In this document: positions 48,839-62,277 of the stretch, in pieces
Layout of the letters: each line of letters begins with the position of its first letter
Position numbering within the stretch: the first letter of the stretch is position 1
NCBI GenBank assembly: GCA_024699855.1
Contig: JAMPIQ010000001.1
Span: forward strand, 620,001-684,000
Origin: Aphelenchoides besseyi
Lineage: Eukaryota; Nematoda; Chromadorea; Rhabditida; Aphelenchoididae
DNA: 64,000 nt
Reading direction: 5' to 3'
Notes under the pieces: model-generated
Seen by the model: the letters and a program-made list of their open reading frames with translations, nothing else
Databases searched by the model: none
Told to the model about the DNA's origin: nothing
Translations under genes and position numbers: made by a program

Positions 48839-51800
48839 ATGTCGGCCCAACAAGTCTTCAGTGTTCATACGCAAAGTCCGGAGAAACGGCCGTTGAAACG
48901 ACACCAACGAACGGTGCATGCTGATGTGTTTCCACAGGATCCGCGACAAGAAGAAGACAACATGAGTGCAGATCGTTTAAAGAAGGGATTCCAAATCAAC
49001 ATGCCATCCTGTGAGCACGAATCTATTGTCTTCAATCTCAGAGTAAGTCGATTTATGTCTGGATAATATTCGATTGGATATTTAGCCACGATTCATTGAA
49101 GATGCGATGCAGAAAGCAGCAATGTTCACAAAAGCTGTGATGCAAATAAAAACGGAGAACAGCGTCATTCATTTGGATCGCAAGAGAATAAAAGAAGGAA
49201 CATTCCAACAGTTCAATAATACTGCTGTAAGTTCGAATGGAACGTTTTTATATTCACATTTGTTGTTCAGCATCCGAAACCGTGGTTCGATGATTTGGCA
49301 AAAGGAAAATCGCTGCAACATTTAGCAAAGAAGATTCCCCATTTTAAGAACAAAGTCGACTGCATGGAGTACATGTATCAATCGAAAGTTCCCATTCAAC
49401 GAGCGATTTGGTATTTGAAGATCAGTCAAGTTGGATACGTGAATCAGTTGGCACAGAATAGGCAAAGACGGCCACTTCTCGAGCAATACTCTTTCGGTAA
49501 GCGATGAAACGATGAGTTTGATAAGGTAGAACATAAACGGAAACTCTTTGGAAACCATAAAAATGACACAAGATTAAAGAAACGTTTGATTGTTTCGTTT
49601 AGAGGGAATGAAGTTGATGAGCAAAGCGATTAGCGACATGTTAGCAGCAATTCGCAATCAGCAACAACCCGAAACCAATCCGATTTATCAACGTTGGCCC
49701 TATTTTGCTTGTTTGTTCAAACACGCTTATGAAGAAGGAATTGTTGATCGACAAGAATTTCTGATGGAGTTGTGCGATCTGTTAACCGAATACTCCGATT
49801 TTACATGGGAGAAGCCGCAGTTGTTTCGCATTCTGATTACATTCACTTCACAGTTCATTGATGTAGCAACACAGAATGTGATTCTCGCTCGACGGCTTGG
49901 GCACATTGTTTGTTCTCGTTTAGCGAAGTACAAATTCGAATTGGATCAAAGGAAGGGGTAAGTAGTTGTGGATTCGAGCTCTCTATTTCGATATTTAGTG
50001 TTGTTATTGATGCTACCGAATCTTTCAAAGAGCTTTTGGAATGTCAGCATCATCGCGCTACTATTCTTACGATGATCGGGCTTTTACACGCGTTGATTGT
50101 CGATTGTCCGGCTGCATTCGTTTTTAACATCACAGAACCACCGGAGGGTGTTGATGCCAAACAAAATTCGCTAATACATCAACTTTGTGGTTCACCATTA
50201 GATCAATTTCCATTCCCCGAAACTGTTCTAACTCGTCACTTCCCAGCCGCCGCATCAAAAATGACCCAAATATTGAAAATGAGACTCCAAGAGATTCGCC
50301 AAAGAAGTCGCACCGTTGAATCTCGTTGGGCGTTGAGTCAGTCCAGCCAATCGGGATTCGGTATGTTTATCGCACAGGATTTAAACAAAATTGTGTATTT
50401 CAGATCACGTAGTTGACACTTGTATTAACATTCTTTCTGCATTGGATATGACAGATATAGCCGAAAAGAATGCACTATTGAATTTGTATCGTGATGTCTT
50501 TACGATCAAAGTACAAGATCAAGTTGAGTTACAAAAAGAGATGCTACTGCGGCTTCGTATGTGTTTCCAATGGGCAATCACAACGGAAAGAGAAGGAACT
50601 GGTCGTGCATTGTTGGTTGCCCGTCTACTTCAAAAGCGAATCGATCTGACGATCGTACGTCGGGAACCACCGTTCGCTGGTTTTCATTTGCAAGATGTGC
50701 TCATCGACTTTCTAACCCACGACTCGCCAACTCCCGATCAGCCCAATTTTCGACGCGAATACGCAAACATGATGCATCTTTTCGTCGAATTACAAAACTT
50801 CGGTCTTTTCAGTCACGATCTCTATGTTCGTGCATTGATTCGCTCCGGTCTTCTGAATCAACAACAATCGGTTATGCAACGTTTGAATCGTCAGCTTCCC
50901 GTTCGTTCAGTTCCATCTCAGGCAGCCGAAGACAATGGATCGCCAATGAAAGCCGGGAATATTGGCGGACCGTCATCTGTTCAACCGACACCTCCGTCAC
51001 AGCAACAAGATCCGGCGGTTATTTCGTTTATTCCAATGACTGTTGATCAATCGCCATCGTCGGTTCTCGAAAAACCCAAAGATCTTGACGGAAGTCCAGC
51101 GAAACAAAACGTCGATGATGCGGGACGAACCAAATGGGCGTGGTTGTGTGATGATCACGGACATCCGGACGAGCACATTTTGATGGACAATCAAAACGAT
51201 ATGTCCATTCATGAGCGCTTCCTGATTCAATTGCCGATTCCACAAGTACCAAAGAACATTGATGCTTGCAATCAACGTGCCGTTGTACTCTACGGAATGA
51301 GTGCAGAACGTGAGAATACAAAAGCCGAGATCCATCGCGTGGCAGCGGAGATTTCGAAGATTTGGCAACGTCGAATTTTCGTTCAATTCTTCCCGAACTC
51401 GAATGAAGTTCTCTTCAAACGTCGAACCCTACAAGTTCCGGAGACGATGGCAACTTTTCGACAACAAACTTACCACGACCAGTTGGTTATTGTCGGTTAC
51501 TGTGTTGACTCGTTTATGTCGATGATCTACGATTTTCAAAAACTCGGGACTTACACGTTTCCAACAATGGAGAGTTTAGATTTCCTATGTTCAATGATGG
51601 AGGAGTGTCGAGATATTCAAGGAATTGTCACTCTCGGTGTACATGTAAGAAGAATTTGATCAATAACAGATTGGATTGTGACCTTTAGTTGATACCCGAG
51701 TTGGTCAAATTGGAAGCGTGGTTTCAAACTTTTCACAGCGATTATGTTCCCGGTATTCTGTGCAGTCAATTGGCGTATGTTCTTTGCGCTTACTACGCGG

Positions 51801-54800
51801 ATCACTTCGACTACTTTCTTATGTGTCCAGAGTCAGCTTCGATTATCAATTCGTGAGTCTGGGATGCCAATTCGAGGCTTCTATGTTCATTTTCAGTCTC
51901 TTGCAGTACTACAAGTACCCACTAGCCGCTGAAAACTACGTTGCCAACGGTTGGGCACGTTCGATTTGTGTTTTTATTTGGCACGTTCGAAACAAAATGC
52001 GGCTTGCAGGGCTTAACTATGAGCCGTTGAATGGTGGTCAGTACAATTTTGCTCAAAACTTCCCAGATCCCGGTTTTGGATTCAACAAAGATCCCGAGTC
52101 GAAGAACAATATGCTTTTTATGGATTTGCTTCAAGAGCCACGACGTTTCTTCGCCTATCACAACTACAAATTGCACTTGCCATCGATTTGTGATACCGTC
52201 GAACAACGAAAACAAATGAAAACTGATGCTACCCGGTTCAGTTTTGTTCTGAACGCTTTTCGAGTCGCATTGGAAGCGGGACGAGATTACGAAAAGTGAG
52301 CGTTTTTATCATCGTATTCGACTTCGACTTTTTGTTTAGATTGACCGAATTGGCCAACATTTGCTCGCACGTATCCGCACAGAAGGCATTGGAACTTCAA
52401 TGGTGTTCGATAATTGAAGAGTTTTGTTACGCTCCAAAAATCCAGTTTTTGCATCATCTGGAAGTAGATGTAAAGTCGTTTTTAAGTTCAGCGAACTAAC
52501 CTGTTGTTTAGCTTTCGAATATGACAACCCACTACACGATCAGCACGTTCATTTTGCTTCTTGCTGCCAAGTACTGTTTCAGTGTTCACGGATTGATGAC
52601 TCGGATTTTGCAAAACGTTTTCATACCAATGATCATTGCACCAATGGAGATCAAAGAGGAAACCGAAATGGGTTTATGTTTGGCCCTGAGAATTTGTGCG
52701 GGATTGGTTTGTGCACGAGATGAACCGTTTCATGTTCGAACGGAAGATCGAAGTGCCGATTCACGACCAAAGAAGCCGTTTGGTTATAGTGCCGATTTGC
52801 GCGGACTTCGATTGTTGCAAATTACCGAGTTCGATGACTGCATTTTCCCACTTCTATCGGCCGTGTGTATCTTGAACGATAACATCACGAAACGTTCGAA
52901 TCGAAGCAACGAAACTCGACTCATCTCGTACACAAAATGTGCGTTGTTGGCGATGTGCGAAGAGGAGTGGGTTGTTCGAAGGGTATTTTGGGTGTGTGAG
53001 ACGAAGAAATTTGAAGCATTCAAATGTGAAAAGCTGCAAAATGTGGTAATCGCTTCAATTACTCATCCAACCTAAACTTTGACTTTAGAGTCAACAACTC
53101 CTACAGTTTGCAATGCGACGACGAAGCGAACGTAACATCAAGCAGGAACTGATGATCTGCAACGGAAACACGAAGAAATCGATGTTGGAAAAATTGTTTA
53201 CGTCCATGAACCTGTGGAACTTTCGTGCTACCTACTACGATCTTCTGTTCATGATCAAAGAAAATTCGCCCGATAATCGCGCCAACACCCAACAAATCGG
53301 TTTGGCCGGACACTTCTTCACGGAAATCGGACGTTGTTGTCGAGAGATTTTCTTGAAATCGAAACGTCACGCACATTTGCTTCAAGCACCGCCGTTATCA
53401 GAACTGAAACTCTCACATATCAACTGCTATTGGCTATTAGCACCGTTGATTCGTGCATGCCCGACACCCGAGAATGTGCCAAACAACATTCAAGTTTCCT
53501 TTTTAAAAGAAGCGGCATCAATGCTCGAAACTTCCAAAGGTTTTTGGAATCAAAAGTTTAACAAATGACATCTCAATTTCAGGAGATTTCGATTCTGATT
53601 TCGATACGAAGCCCAGTGATGTATCTAAAATGCAGTCGAGTCAACATTCCGCGTGGCTTTTAAGTCAACAGCCGTTCGTAGACTTAATTTTGGCGTGTGT
53701 TGACAGCGAAGAAGGTGATGAGTTGATTTCGGCCCTCCAGAAACAGTTGCAAGAGATCGTTCAACGAGTTAAAGATTGTCCAACATTGCCAAGTCGTTAC
53801 GTGTTCACGTTCGAACGGGAAGGTCTTCTGTTGCGTTTGAGTTTGATTGGCGGAATGTTCGATTCGCTGATGAAATTGAATGCTGAACCGCTGGCCAACT
53901 GGGCGCTCACTTTGTTTCAACTGCTCTTCTACGGCGTGATATCACCGGATCGAGATCGGTAAGTTCGAACGCTCAAAAACTTATACTTTCGTATTCAGCG
54001 AATACTTTGACGCCTGTTACGATATGCTCTCGATGATTATGCATCGCACGTTGATACCAGCTCAAATTCAACAGAACTCCGATGCGCGCGAATCGAAACC
54101 GAATCGTTTTACGGCTTACAATGCGATTGTTAAGAAGATCAAAGTAATTGATTTCACTTTTTCAAAACCAAATGCTTTTACAGAAAGAAATGGGTGATAG
54201 ACCGATTCCAAGCGATCTCCATTGCTTGGCTCAATTGCTGCCAATTCCAAAGAGTTTTGCCGAACAGACGGCTTGGGACTCCTTCACCACTCAATCGCCT
54301 CAGAAGGCGCGGGCCAACCAACCGACCGCAACCACAAGTCCACAACGTCCAAACCAACCGAGTTTGACCGCGATCCGCTTGGACAAGTTCCCGACTTTGG
54401 CTCAAAAGAACATTCTTCGTTTACTTCATCACACACATTTCTTCGACTTTCCAATGACCGGCATTTGGGGTCTACAGCAACCGAAAGACATTTACCTTCA
54501 GCCGCCGGAAATGGAAGTCGATCCGCATAATTTCGATCAAAAACCACCAATTCAACAGCAACCAATCTCTCAACCACAACAACAAATCTTTTCGCCACAA
54601 AATATGCTCAACACAAATCCGCAAATGCCACCAACACCCGCAACACCGTCAGAACGACCGATAGTTTCACAAATGAATCCGCAATCAATGGGACATCCAA
54701 TGAATTCGATGATGGCCAATCAACCACCACCACCGCAACCAATGAATCCAATGATGGCACAACAGCAAATGCAACGTGGACAAATGCAACAGGCAGGAAT

Positions 54801-55430
54801 GATGCCGCCGGGTAGCGGACCACCGGGCAATTTTCCTCAACAATCACCAGCTCAAATGGATCAACAAATGCGCGCCATGTTCCAAGCTCGTCAAATGGCA
54901 CAAGCCGGGCATCCAAATGGTATGCCACCGATGATGAACGAACGACAAGCAGCGACAGTTGGCAGCGGTGGTCGAGGAGGAAGACGAAAGAGCACGACGA
55001 CCGGTGCCGCTGGAGTAACCAATCCACGCGGTCAGAAGCGAAAGAAGGCGGACAGCAAAGCGAATCTATTTCCTGGTGCAATGGATCAGTCAATGGGCCA
55101 AACGGCCGGAATGATGCATCCAACCACCGCGAACTTTCCTCACGCTCCACCAACCGGTCAACACATAATGACTCAACAAATGCAATGGCAACAACAGCAA
55201 ATGCGTGCAATGGCGGCGAACGGTGGTAACCCGAATCCGCAAATGAACACCGCCGTACCACCGAACAGCCGCTATCCAGTAGGCAACAATCCGGAAGCAC
55301 AAGGACGTAACGAAGAGTTTCATGCGAACGTATTGCAAAAGATTCAATCAAGTAAGTCGTTCGAGCTCATATCCCAAAATTCATACCCTCGTCTTCAGAT
55401 ATTCATCAGAAGGCTGCTGGTCGTATGTAG
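48839..55430 (+). CDS. MED12: Mediator complex subunit 12 (MED12)
   Basis: About 20 exons and roughly 1,850 residues. The N-terminus has the family hallmark KRPLKRHQRTVHADVFPQDP, then KQEEDNMSADRLKKGF, the Med12 domain (DLAKGKSLQHLAKKIPHF; VPIQRAIWYLK), the LCEWAV region (QWAITTEREGTGRALLVARLLQKR), and HERFLIQLPIPQVPKNIDACNQR. Further on, TRFSFVLNAFRVALE, WLLSQQPFVDLIL, and LHHTHFFDF are conserved. The C-terminal 350 residues are Gln/Met/Pro-rich, equivalent to the OPA region. The last exon (55399-55430) encodes NIHQKAAGRM. MED12 is the scaffold of the CDK8 kinase module (dpy-22 in C. elegans) and regulates Wnt and other transcription. The low-complexity tail is Met-rich, less pure in Gln than in vertebrates. 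Confidence 0.93.
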
Positions 55431-55692
55431 TCAAGCGGACGGTTTGCATTGTCAATTCATACGGGTATTTGTATATAATCTGTTTGATAAACTTATTTTT
55501 ATTGAACAATGAATAACGAATGCAATAGCGAATATCTACATCACTGAACCATTCGACTACCAGCGAGAACAAAATGCTTAGAATAACAAATTAAGGCGAG
55601 AGTCTCGAACGAAATTTGGCGATTAAGAAGAAATGAGAATGAAGTTGACCGGCATGATTATCATATTCAAATAGAAGTATTTACACACGAAT

Positions 55693-56002
55693 TCATCGAT
55701 CGTTGGGTCTCACGCAAACAATCGGCTTGTACGGATTATCGTCCATGTGTCGTGGCGCCACGCCGACAACGAAATTGTCTTCGTGACAGTCGAGATCTTC
55801 TTCAGTTAAGATTCTAAATCAACGACAATCGACAACATCAAACACCCGAAACATACCCTTTGGATTTTCGCCCGATTCGATATCGGTAGTAGAATCGATA
55901 CGAGATAACCATACTGAGAACACCGATCGAAATAAACAGAAGAGCTAAACAGATGAGGGCTAAGCTGAAGTTTTCGGAGAGACTGAAGTTAAGGAAATCC
56001 AT
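55693..56002 (-). CDS. 88-residue single-pass membrane protein, unknown
   Basis: Two exons, 55857-56002 and 55693-55813, in phase (GG|GTATG to TTTAG|A). The N-terminus MDFLNFSLSENFS is followed by one strong transmembrane helix (LALICLALLFISIGVLSMVI), a Tyr/Arg-rich juxtamembrane segment (SYRFYYRYRIGRKSKG), and a conserved-looking cytosolic tail (EEDLDCHEDNFVVGVAPR, DNPYKPIVCV). No family recognised. The basic flank inside predicts an N-out, C-in anchor without a cleaved signal. A TTGCAG lies six bases before the start codon, compatible with trans-splicing or a 5' UTR intron. Its 3' end converges on MED12, 262 bp away. Confidence 0.65.
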
Positions 56003-59000
56003 TTTACCTGCAATACAAAGGTAACCTAATGGGTCTTGAGTGTCAACGAGCGAAACTCGATGTTCCGCTTTTTTGAACCGAAAAACGCGAATGCGCGTGC
56101 GCGGACGTTCTGATCCAACAGACGCAAATTGACGTCAAACGAATTGCGAAACGTTTGCGCACGACTGAAGTGAAATTTCGCAGCAAAAAGAACGGCGCAT
56201 GAACCTTTGCAAATTCCTTCGGGATTGTTTTCGAAGTAGTTTAGAGGCCAAAAAGCGGATAGACGGCGAGCGGAGTTCGGATTCCAAGGCGGCGCAAATG
56301 TGAAATTCTCTTGCCGTGTCACGTGTACGAGCGATCAGTCTTTTCGAGAAACCAATTGACCAACGTTCACGCACGCACCGACCAAACGTGTTTATCTCGA
56401 ACGAGTGGCCGAGAAATAAAGCGCCAACCAGACGAATAACAAAAACAAGCGGCGCAACAAAACGCGGCAGTTTGGACACCGAACGGCCAAAATGAGAATT
56501 CGATTAATTAGCCCCGACAGACGCTGTTTCCATTCGACGATCAGTCGACTGCGAATAGGCGTGAAGTCCGTCTTCCTCCCACGCCACTCAATCAACAGAC
56601 GCAGAGACGATTTTACCCACGGATATTATTTTCACGTGCATTCTTCGGCTCGCAAACAAGAGGCGTGAATTCGAAGTGCCGCAAGCAAAACCGCCAACTA
56701 ATGAATGGCCACGAACAAACGTTTTTTGGCGTCCCAATCTCTGAACGTGTTCTCGGGTCAATCCGAAAAAGTCACGAGGTCCTCAAAAGAACTTTCTGTT
56801 CACCGGTGTGTCCGCGGGAATCTCGGCGAAACGAAATAAGTAAAGATTTTTGCGGCGACCGCTTTCTCCCTCGTTTTTTGCGCTTTTCCAGTTGACCATA
56901 AAAGTAAAAAGTTGTGCCAAAATTAAATAAAACCGGAGAGGAAAACGCGAATGTCCTTGACAATAACATGCATCGGCTACCGAGCCTTTCGCGAGGGCTG
57001 ATTAACATACTGTTTGGCTAATTGATGTGCGTTGGACTGTGAAGCGAAAAGAATACTCCAAAAACCCTTCCCCGAAATAGCCTCCACACACTCGTACTTA
57101 CTCGTGCATGTTCGCTCTGAAAGCAGAATTGACGTTAAACGTTTAGTACTCTTCGCGCTTACTATCCAGAGATTCGTAGCCGGGACAACAACCGATTCGC
57201 TTAACAAACTCTTTTATTGGACCACTTGTACTTGTCGAGGTTACTAATCTGAAAGAATTGCAACAACAGTCGTCCCATCGACCATTGACCAGCTCACCGT
57301 GGATTTCGATATTCGCAAACGTTCGGTCCAATCAAATCGACCAATTCCTCCATGTTCACTAAAATGTTTTCAAATGAAACGACAAAACAGAATCTCGTTT
57401 TAAATTCAAGGCCATTCGACGGCTACACACGACAGATAAACGGTTTTTAAAGACCACATTAAAACTTTTGCTTATCAATCATTACGACATCCGCACGTCA
57501 AAGCCTCTAATAGTCATAATGGCCATTAAGGGAAGTCTATGTCGTAGCCATCAATTTGCGAAACATACGGAAGCCTAGCAAGAGATCGCAAATTTGTCCA
57601 ACTACACAATCCGAGACGGATTTCCGGTATTTAGACTAAGACTTCACAAACTCGGATGCCTTTAAAGAAATTAGATTTACAAGATAAAATGTAATGAAAA
57701 TTGTCCGGTGGGCGAAAGGACTTCAAACTATCTAATGTGTCTAAACACTCTTCCGACCATACAAAACTCGAACGTCGTACTTTGAATTTGTTGTCATTGA
57801 CGTTCGCCAATACAAATTTTCGAGGCGTTTGGGCAGTTTGGATTCTCGTTCGGACTCTTGACGACCTCCAAAAACCATGACCACGAGCAGTCCGGAGGTA
57901 TCCTTGGACAAACGGTCGCGATGAATGGCTTTTCGAAAACTCCCTTTAAACGGAGGCGTCAAACGACTGAATCTCGATCGTGTGCACGTACCGGGAAAGG
58001 AATTCGAAAATGGTCTCGAAGATGAGTTACGTCAATTTGGTCCGATCGACTGTGTCTCGCATCATACGTTAACGATAAGAAAAAAGCACGAGGTTGTCGC
58101 TCACTTCTGTCCCCCAAAGATCGATCGCCAAAAACACGTTCCGTTGCACTTAAAAAGCGTTTCCAATCATCTTCGACAGTTCAATTTGTTCGCGATCGCT
58201 TGTGGAAGGAAAATTGCCGTAAAGGCGGAGGACAACTGATCGATCGGGGGTTCGAATTGAGTGCACGAGGACAATCAAACAGCTGAGTGATGCATACGAG
58301 TTGGCTATTTGCCCGAAGCGAATGGAGACAGTCGACGAATGGGAGAATCAACACCCACACCTTCACGTTTGCGTTTGCAGATTTCTTACTTGAACTTTCG
58401 GCTATCGATGCTGCGGAAATTTGCCTATAGATTTTCGATTCGAAAAACAGCGAAATTTAATCTTAGAGGAAGTCCGTGGGACCAATTTGTCGTTTGCTTT
58501 TTGGCGTCCCAGCAAATTTTGTCGCAGTCGAAAAAACGGAAATCGAATGTTTGTTATTCCAACGGGAACAAACAACCGGATTGAGCCAAATCGAAAAGCT
58601 GCAGATCGAGAGTCGGAAATCGAGAACGAACGTCCGAAGAGCAATTGATCCGCTCGAAGAACAAAAGAAACCGCATGTCGGGCCTATTGAAACCCGAAGA
58701 ATAATGAAAAGAAAGACGATGAACTTTGTCAAAAGTTCGAAGTTCACCGCAAAGTTTGAGGGCCAGTGGAAGTCGGGGAACTAATTCGCCTTTAAGACCT
58801 TAATTTCTTTGTTGCCGTAATCTTGTAAGCAGAAGTAGCACGTGAATATGCGGACACTGTTGTGAAAACAACAGTCGAAATCATATTCTCGCTATGATTC
58901 ATCAGCGACAATGTGGCCCATACACTTGTAACAACAAACTTCTCAACGCGTGTGATCGAGACATTCCATCGAACTGAACGTGCTGTTCAAGTCCCGCACC

Positions 59001-59619
59001 CCAATCGACGCCAATCATTTTGTTTGTCTCCGAGAGACGACCGCTAAATGGGAACCAATTCTTCTCGCTTCATCGACATCTTCTCTCGTTTGTTTGGTGA
59101 GTGTGGAGCACTTGCAATTGGCCGAAATCAAAAAGTACGTGACCTCCTAAGCCGATTTCGAGTGTACGGATTGGAACGGTTCGCAGACGAAAAGATCCCC
59201 TCCCGGAAGACCGCTTTAAGTGTCGAACAAATAGAAGCAAAACTTCGAGTGTAGCAAATTAAACTCCAGAGCATAAGCCTCATATCAAAATTTCTACAAG
59301 CAAAACAAAAGACTCGATCGTTTTCGAAAAAGGCGGATCACCCGGTGGTTGTGAGTTCTGTCATCCGCTTGAAAACTCGTTTCCATCGACAAATCGTTTG
59401 TCATCACTCGAGCGGTTGAATTGACCGTCAATTGCACTCCGACACGCGAACATGTTAACAGCCGAATTGAAAGCTGCCAAAAAGTTCTGTAAACCGAACG
59501 GTCCAAATCTTTCGGACCATCGACTTTTAAGTAATTGGTTGGATTGAAGCGTGATACAAAGTTTTACTTCCGAAACATTTAAGATTCAAATTGGAGATCG
59601 GAAAACAGTTGGAAAATCC
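56003..59619. other. Long intergenic stretch, no confirmed gene
   Basis: About 3.6 kb. Several 60-104 codon frames exist on both strands (for example 57925-58239 and 58476-58784), but none shows a domain, a consistent splice structure or protein-like composition. A possible orphan exon at 59048-59098, beginning MGTNSSRFIDIFSRLFG and ending in GTGAGT, is noted in the findings. Confidence 0.4.
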
Positions 59620-61375
59620 TTAGAAAACGTTAGAGTCATTTTCCGTTTTCACTCGTTCCTCTTCAACTTCTTTATCCAACGATTCGGTGGCTGGGCGTTT
59701 TCGTGACGGCTTCACGTCGATGATAAAGTCGTCGTCGTCTTCGAAGAGATTAGTGTCGTCCAAGACGATCTCGCTGTCGTTCTTCTCCTCGGCCACCATT
59801 TCTAAATCATCGGCGGATCGGTGTGTTGACAGGTCGACGGATCTCACCTGCTTCAATGTAGTAAGGATTCGCGACGTAGCTCATGTTGTATTCGCAGAGT
59901 TGACGATTCAAATCGAAGATCTCCAAACGCTCGCAAAACTCTTTGGTCTGTGGATTTCGATAGTAGAACGACCCAATCACATCGCGAGTCTTTTTGAAGG
60001 CAAAAGCCGGTGGTGCTGTAGGTCGAAAGTTCAGTGGAATTCGGTAGTCCCCATCGAAAATTTTCTCAACGGCTTGTAGATCGCGTTCATTTGGCAAGAA
60101 GTCTTTTGGATTGTCCGGAATTTGAGCCACAGCTTTGAATCCCGCTTCCAACTGGCTGGTCTTCCGCAGAATCGCCAACCAAGTCGGATCGTAACGAAGC
60201 TCTTTGGAAAGTGGATTTGGGGCATCAACTGTCAGAATCTGAAGAAGAACATTCAATCAAGCTATAAATGTGATTTCTACCTCATAATACCATTTATTTG
60301 GTCGTCTGGAATCGCATTTGTGAAGAGCAAGAAAGTTGGTATACGACTGCGTTCTCAACTTCTCAACCGCCTTGTGTTCGATGGTCGCCGCAAACTTCAC
60401 GTGTAAATGAGCCGAAAACCAATGTCGTGGACGGATTTTCTTTAGCAAACTCATGGAATGTGGATTGCCCAAACAACCGTTGTTGATATCCGCTTCAAAA
60501 TAGGGTTTGTGCCTGATTAGCCACTGTTTGTTTCCGTAATCCGTAATACCAACCGGCCAATCGTGTGTCAAGAAAATATCAACACAGTTCGCTAAACACA
60601 CGATTACACGCAATGAGAAAGAGAACTCACGTTTCTCGTCGTCTAACAACCCCAAACGAAAACGTTCGATTGAACGAACGTGATACGACGAAATGTGTTG
60701 ACCTCGCGCAAATGGTGGAGCTTCGTAATGAGCTAAAACTCAAGATAGAAAAACGTGAAATGTGAACTCACTGAAGTTGTAATCGTTTTCTTTGTAGATG
60801 CCCGTCCAACCGCCGATTCGCAGTCCACCGAAGTTGACCACCGATGCAAAGCCCAAATAGTAGATGTTTGGTGCCAACCATCCACCGTACGGAAGTTCCA
60901 TCTTATAAGCGACACTTTCATGGTTTCCAGCAACCAAAACAGTCAATACGGCTGCTGTCTACAAGCAGAAGATATACGATCAAAATGCGTTCTTACTTTT
61001 TCCTTTGAGTAATATTCGGCAAAATCGCCAAGTTGTCGATATTTTGGTGGACAATGAAAGTGTTCAAGATCGCCGGCATTTCGCATTGCCTAAACAAAAA
61101 CATAAAACGTAGATTGAAACACCAACCTGGAAGTCACCACAACACAACAACAAATCGATTTTTTCGCCTGACTTCTCCTGCTCTACAATCATGTCATAGA
61201 TCTTGTTCAACTCGCCATGTGAACATCCGACCACAGCAATTCGGAGTTTTTGATTTGAATCTTCAGTCTCTTCTGTTTCACCATCCTCTTTCTTGGGACT
61301 CTTAACGTCTTTGTGCTCATCATCGACCACCGTAGAGGCCTCCGGACCATCTCCAGTCGAATTCATAGTAAACAA
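59620..61375 (-). CDS. dbr-1: RNA lariat debranching enzyme DBR1
   Basis: Seven exons: 61127-61375, 60997-61089, 60772-60958, 60631-60732, 60281-60591, 59848-60238, 59620-59801, giving 504 residues. Metallophosphoesterase motifs in order: [61 protein letters not shown], and [12 protein letters not shown], as in DBR1 of yeast and human. The enzyme opens the 2'-5' branch of excised intron lariats in the nucleus. An acidic/Ser-rich extension of about 45 residues precedes the catalytic start, where most orthologues begin within a few residues. The C-terminal tail is acidic with a basic KPSRKRP patch. The last 46 bp intron (59802-59847) can be read through for several codons, so a naive model would mis-end here. 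It is divergent from MPC2. Confidence 0.95.
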
Positions 61376-61607
61376 GAAAGCAATAAATTAAAAAATAAAA
61401 CTCATCTTTTTTAAGAAAATTGACTTTTTAGCTCAATGGGCACTTCGCGCATCGACAAAGTTCATACCATCGATTCGACCTCTTCACGCAGAATGAAATC
61501 AAGTTTTTTCATTTCTCTTTGACCGATGGAGCAGCTCTTCATTTTCGATCGTTGAATTCTTTTTTGTTTTTATATCATTCAGTCTATTGTCCTCAAATCG
61601 ACACACG
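61376..61607. promoter_or_regulatory. Divergent promoter between DBR1 and MPC2
   Basis: Only 232 bp separate the two start codons, which face away from each other, so the promoters must overlap. An ATTCAG at about 61577-61581 upstream of the MPC2 start could serve as a splice acceptor for a leader. No TATA box or named factor site was assigned. Confidence 0.55.
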
Positions 61608-62074
61608 ATGTCCGTGATTTACCGAACGATCTGTCGAGTGGGAGATAAGGTAAGAAAGTTTTCCGGAGGTTATTTTCTATTCTTCAGGTTGTCTATCCGG
61701 TGCTTCCGTCATTTGCGAAACCGCTGTGGAATCATCCCATCGGACCTAAAACCGTCTTCTTTTGGGCTCCAACAATCAAATGGGCGTTGGTTGGAGCGGG
61801 ACTTGCGGACTTAGCACGACCGGCCGAAAAGTTGAGCGTATCGCAGGTTGTTCGCTGCTTCTTAAATTCCATTGAAATTGCATATTAGAATGTTGCTCTT
61901 GCTGCCACCGGACTTATTTGGACTCGGTACTGTTTGGTCATCACGCCCATCAACTACTATCTTTCGAGTGTAAACTTTTTCGTCGGATGTACGGGACTTA
62001 CTCAGTTGGCGCGGATCTTTCATTATCGTTACACACATCCGAACGCCGTAGAACCGATTGCTCAATCGAAGTAG
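61608..62074 (+). CDS. MPC2: Mitochondrial pyruvate carrier subunit 2
   Basis: Three exons: 61608-61649, 61688-61846, 61889-62074, giving 128 residues (human 127). The signature LWNHPIGPKTVFFWAPTIKW is followed by GLADLARPAEKLSVSQ, ATGLIWTRYCLVITPINYYL, and NFFVGCTGLTQLARIFHYR, covering the three membrane helices of MPC2. Together with MPC1 it forms the inner-membrane heterodimer that imports cytosolic pyruvate into mitochondria. The N-terminus chosen (MSVIYRTICRVGDK) is basic and short, as usual for MPC2. No residue looks out of place. Its metabolic partner, pyruvate kinase, lies 41 kb away in the same window, which is probably coincidental. Confidence 0.96.
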
Positions 62075-62277
62075 CGAGTACCGGATACCTTAGGTCCCAA
62101 TTACGAGTTCCAAATAGAGCATCTTTGTCTATCTAGTGATCGCCACGAATCGATTCTGTTGTCTCACTTCGAATAAATAAAGTTCTATTCTTTTGGTCGG
62201 AAATTTTCTTTTAAACGTTGACTTCGAAGTTACTTTGAATGATTCATCCGACAACGTTAATCCACAGTTTCAGCATC

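Noticed and set aside
54608..55351. 247-codon minus-strand frame in the MED12 tail
   Set aside because: It is the mirror of the Gln/Met/Pro-rich coding repeat (CAA/ATG/CCA codons read as Leu/His/Trp-type residues on the reverse) and has no independent support.
57925..58239. 104-codon frame in the 3.6 kb intergenic region
   Set aside because: Composition is plausible but there is no splice partner or domain, and the opposite strand is open as well.
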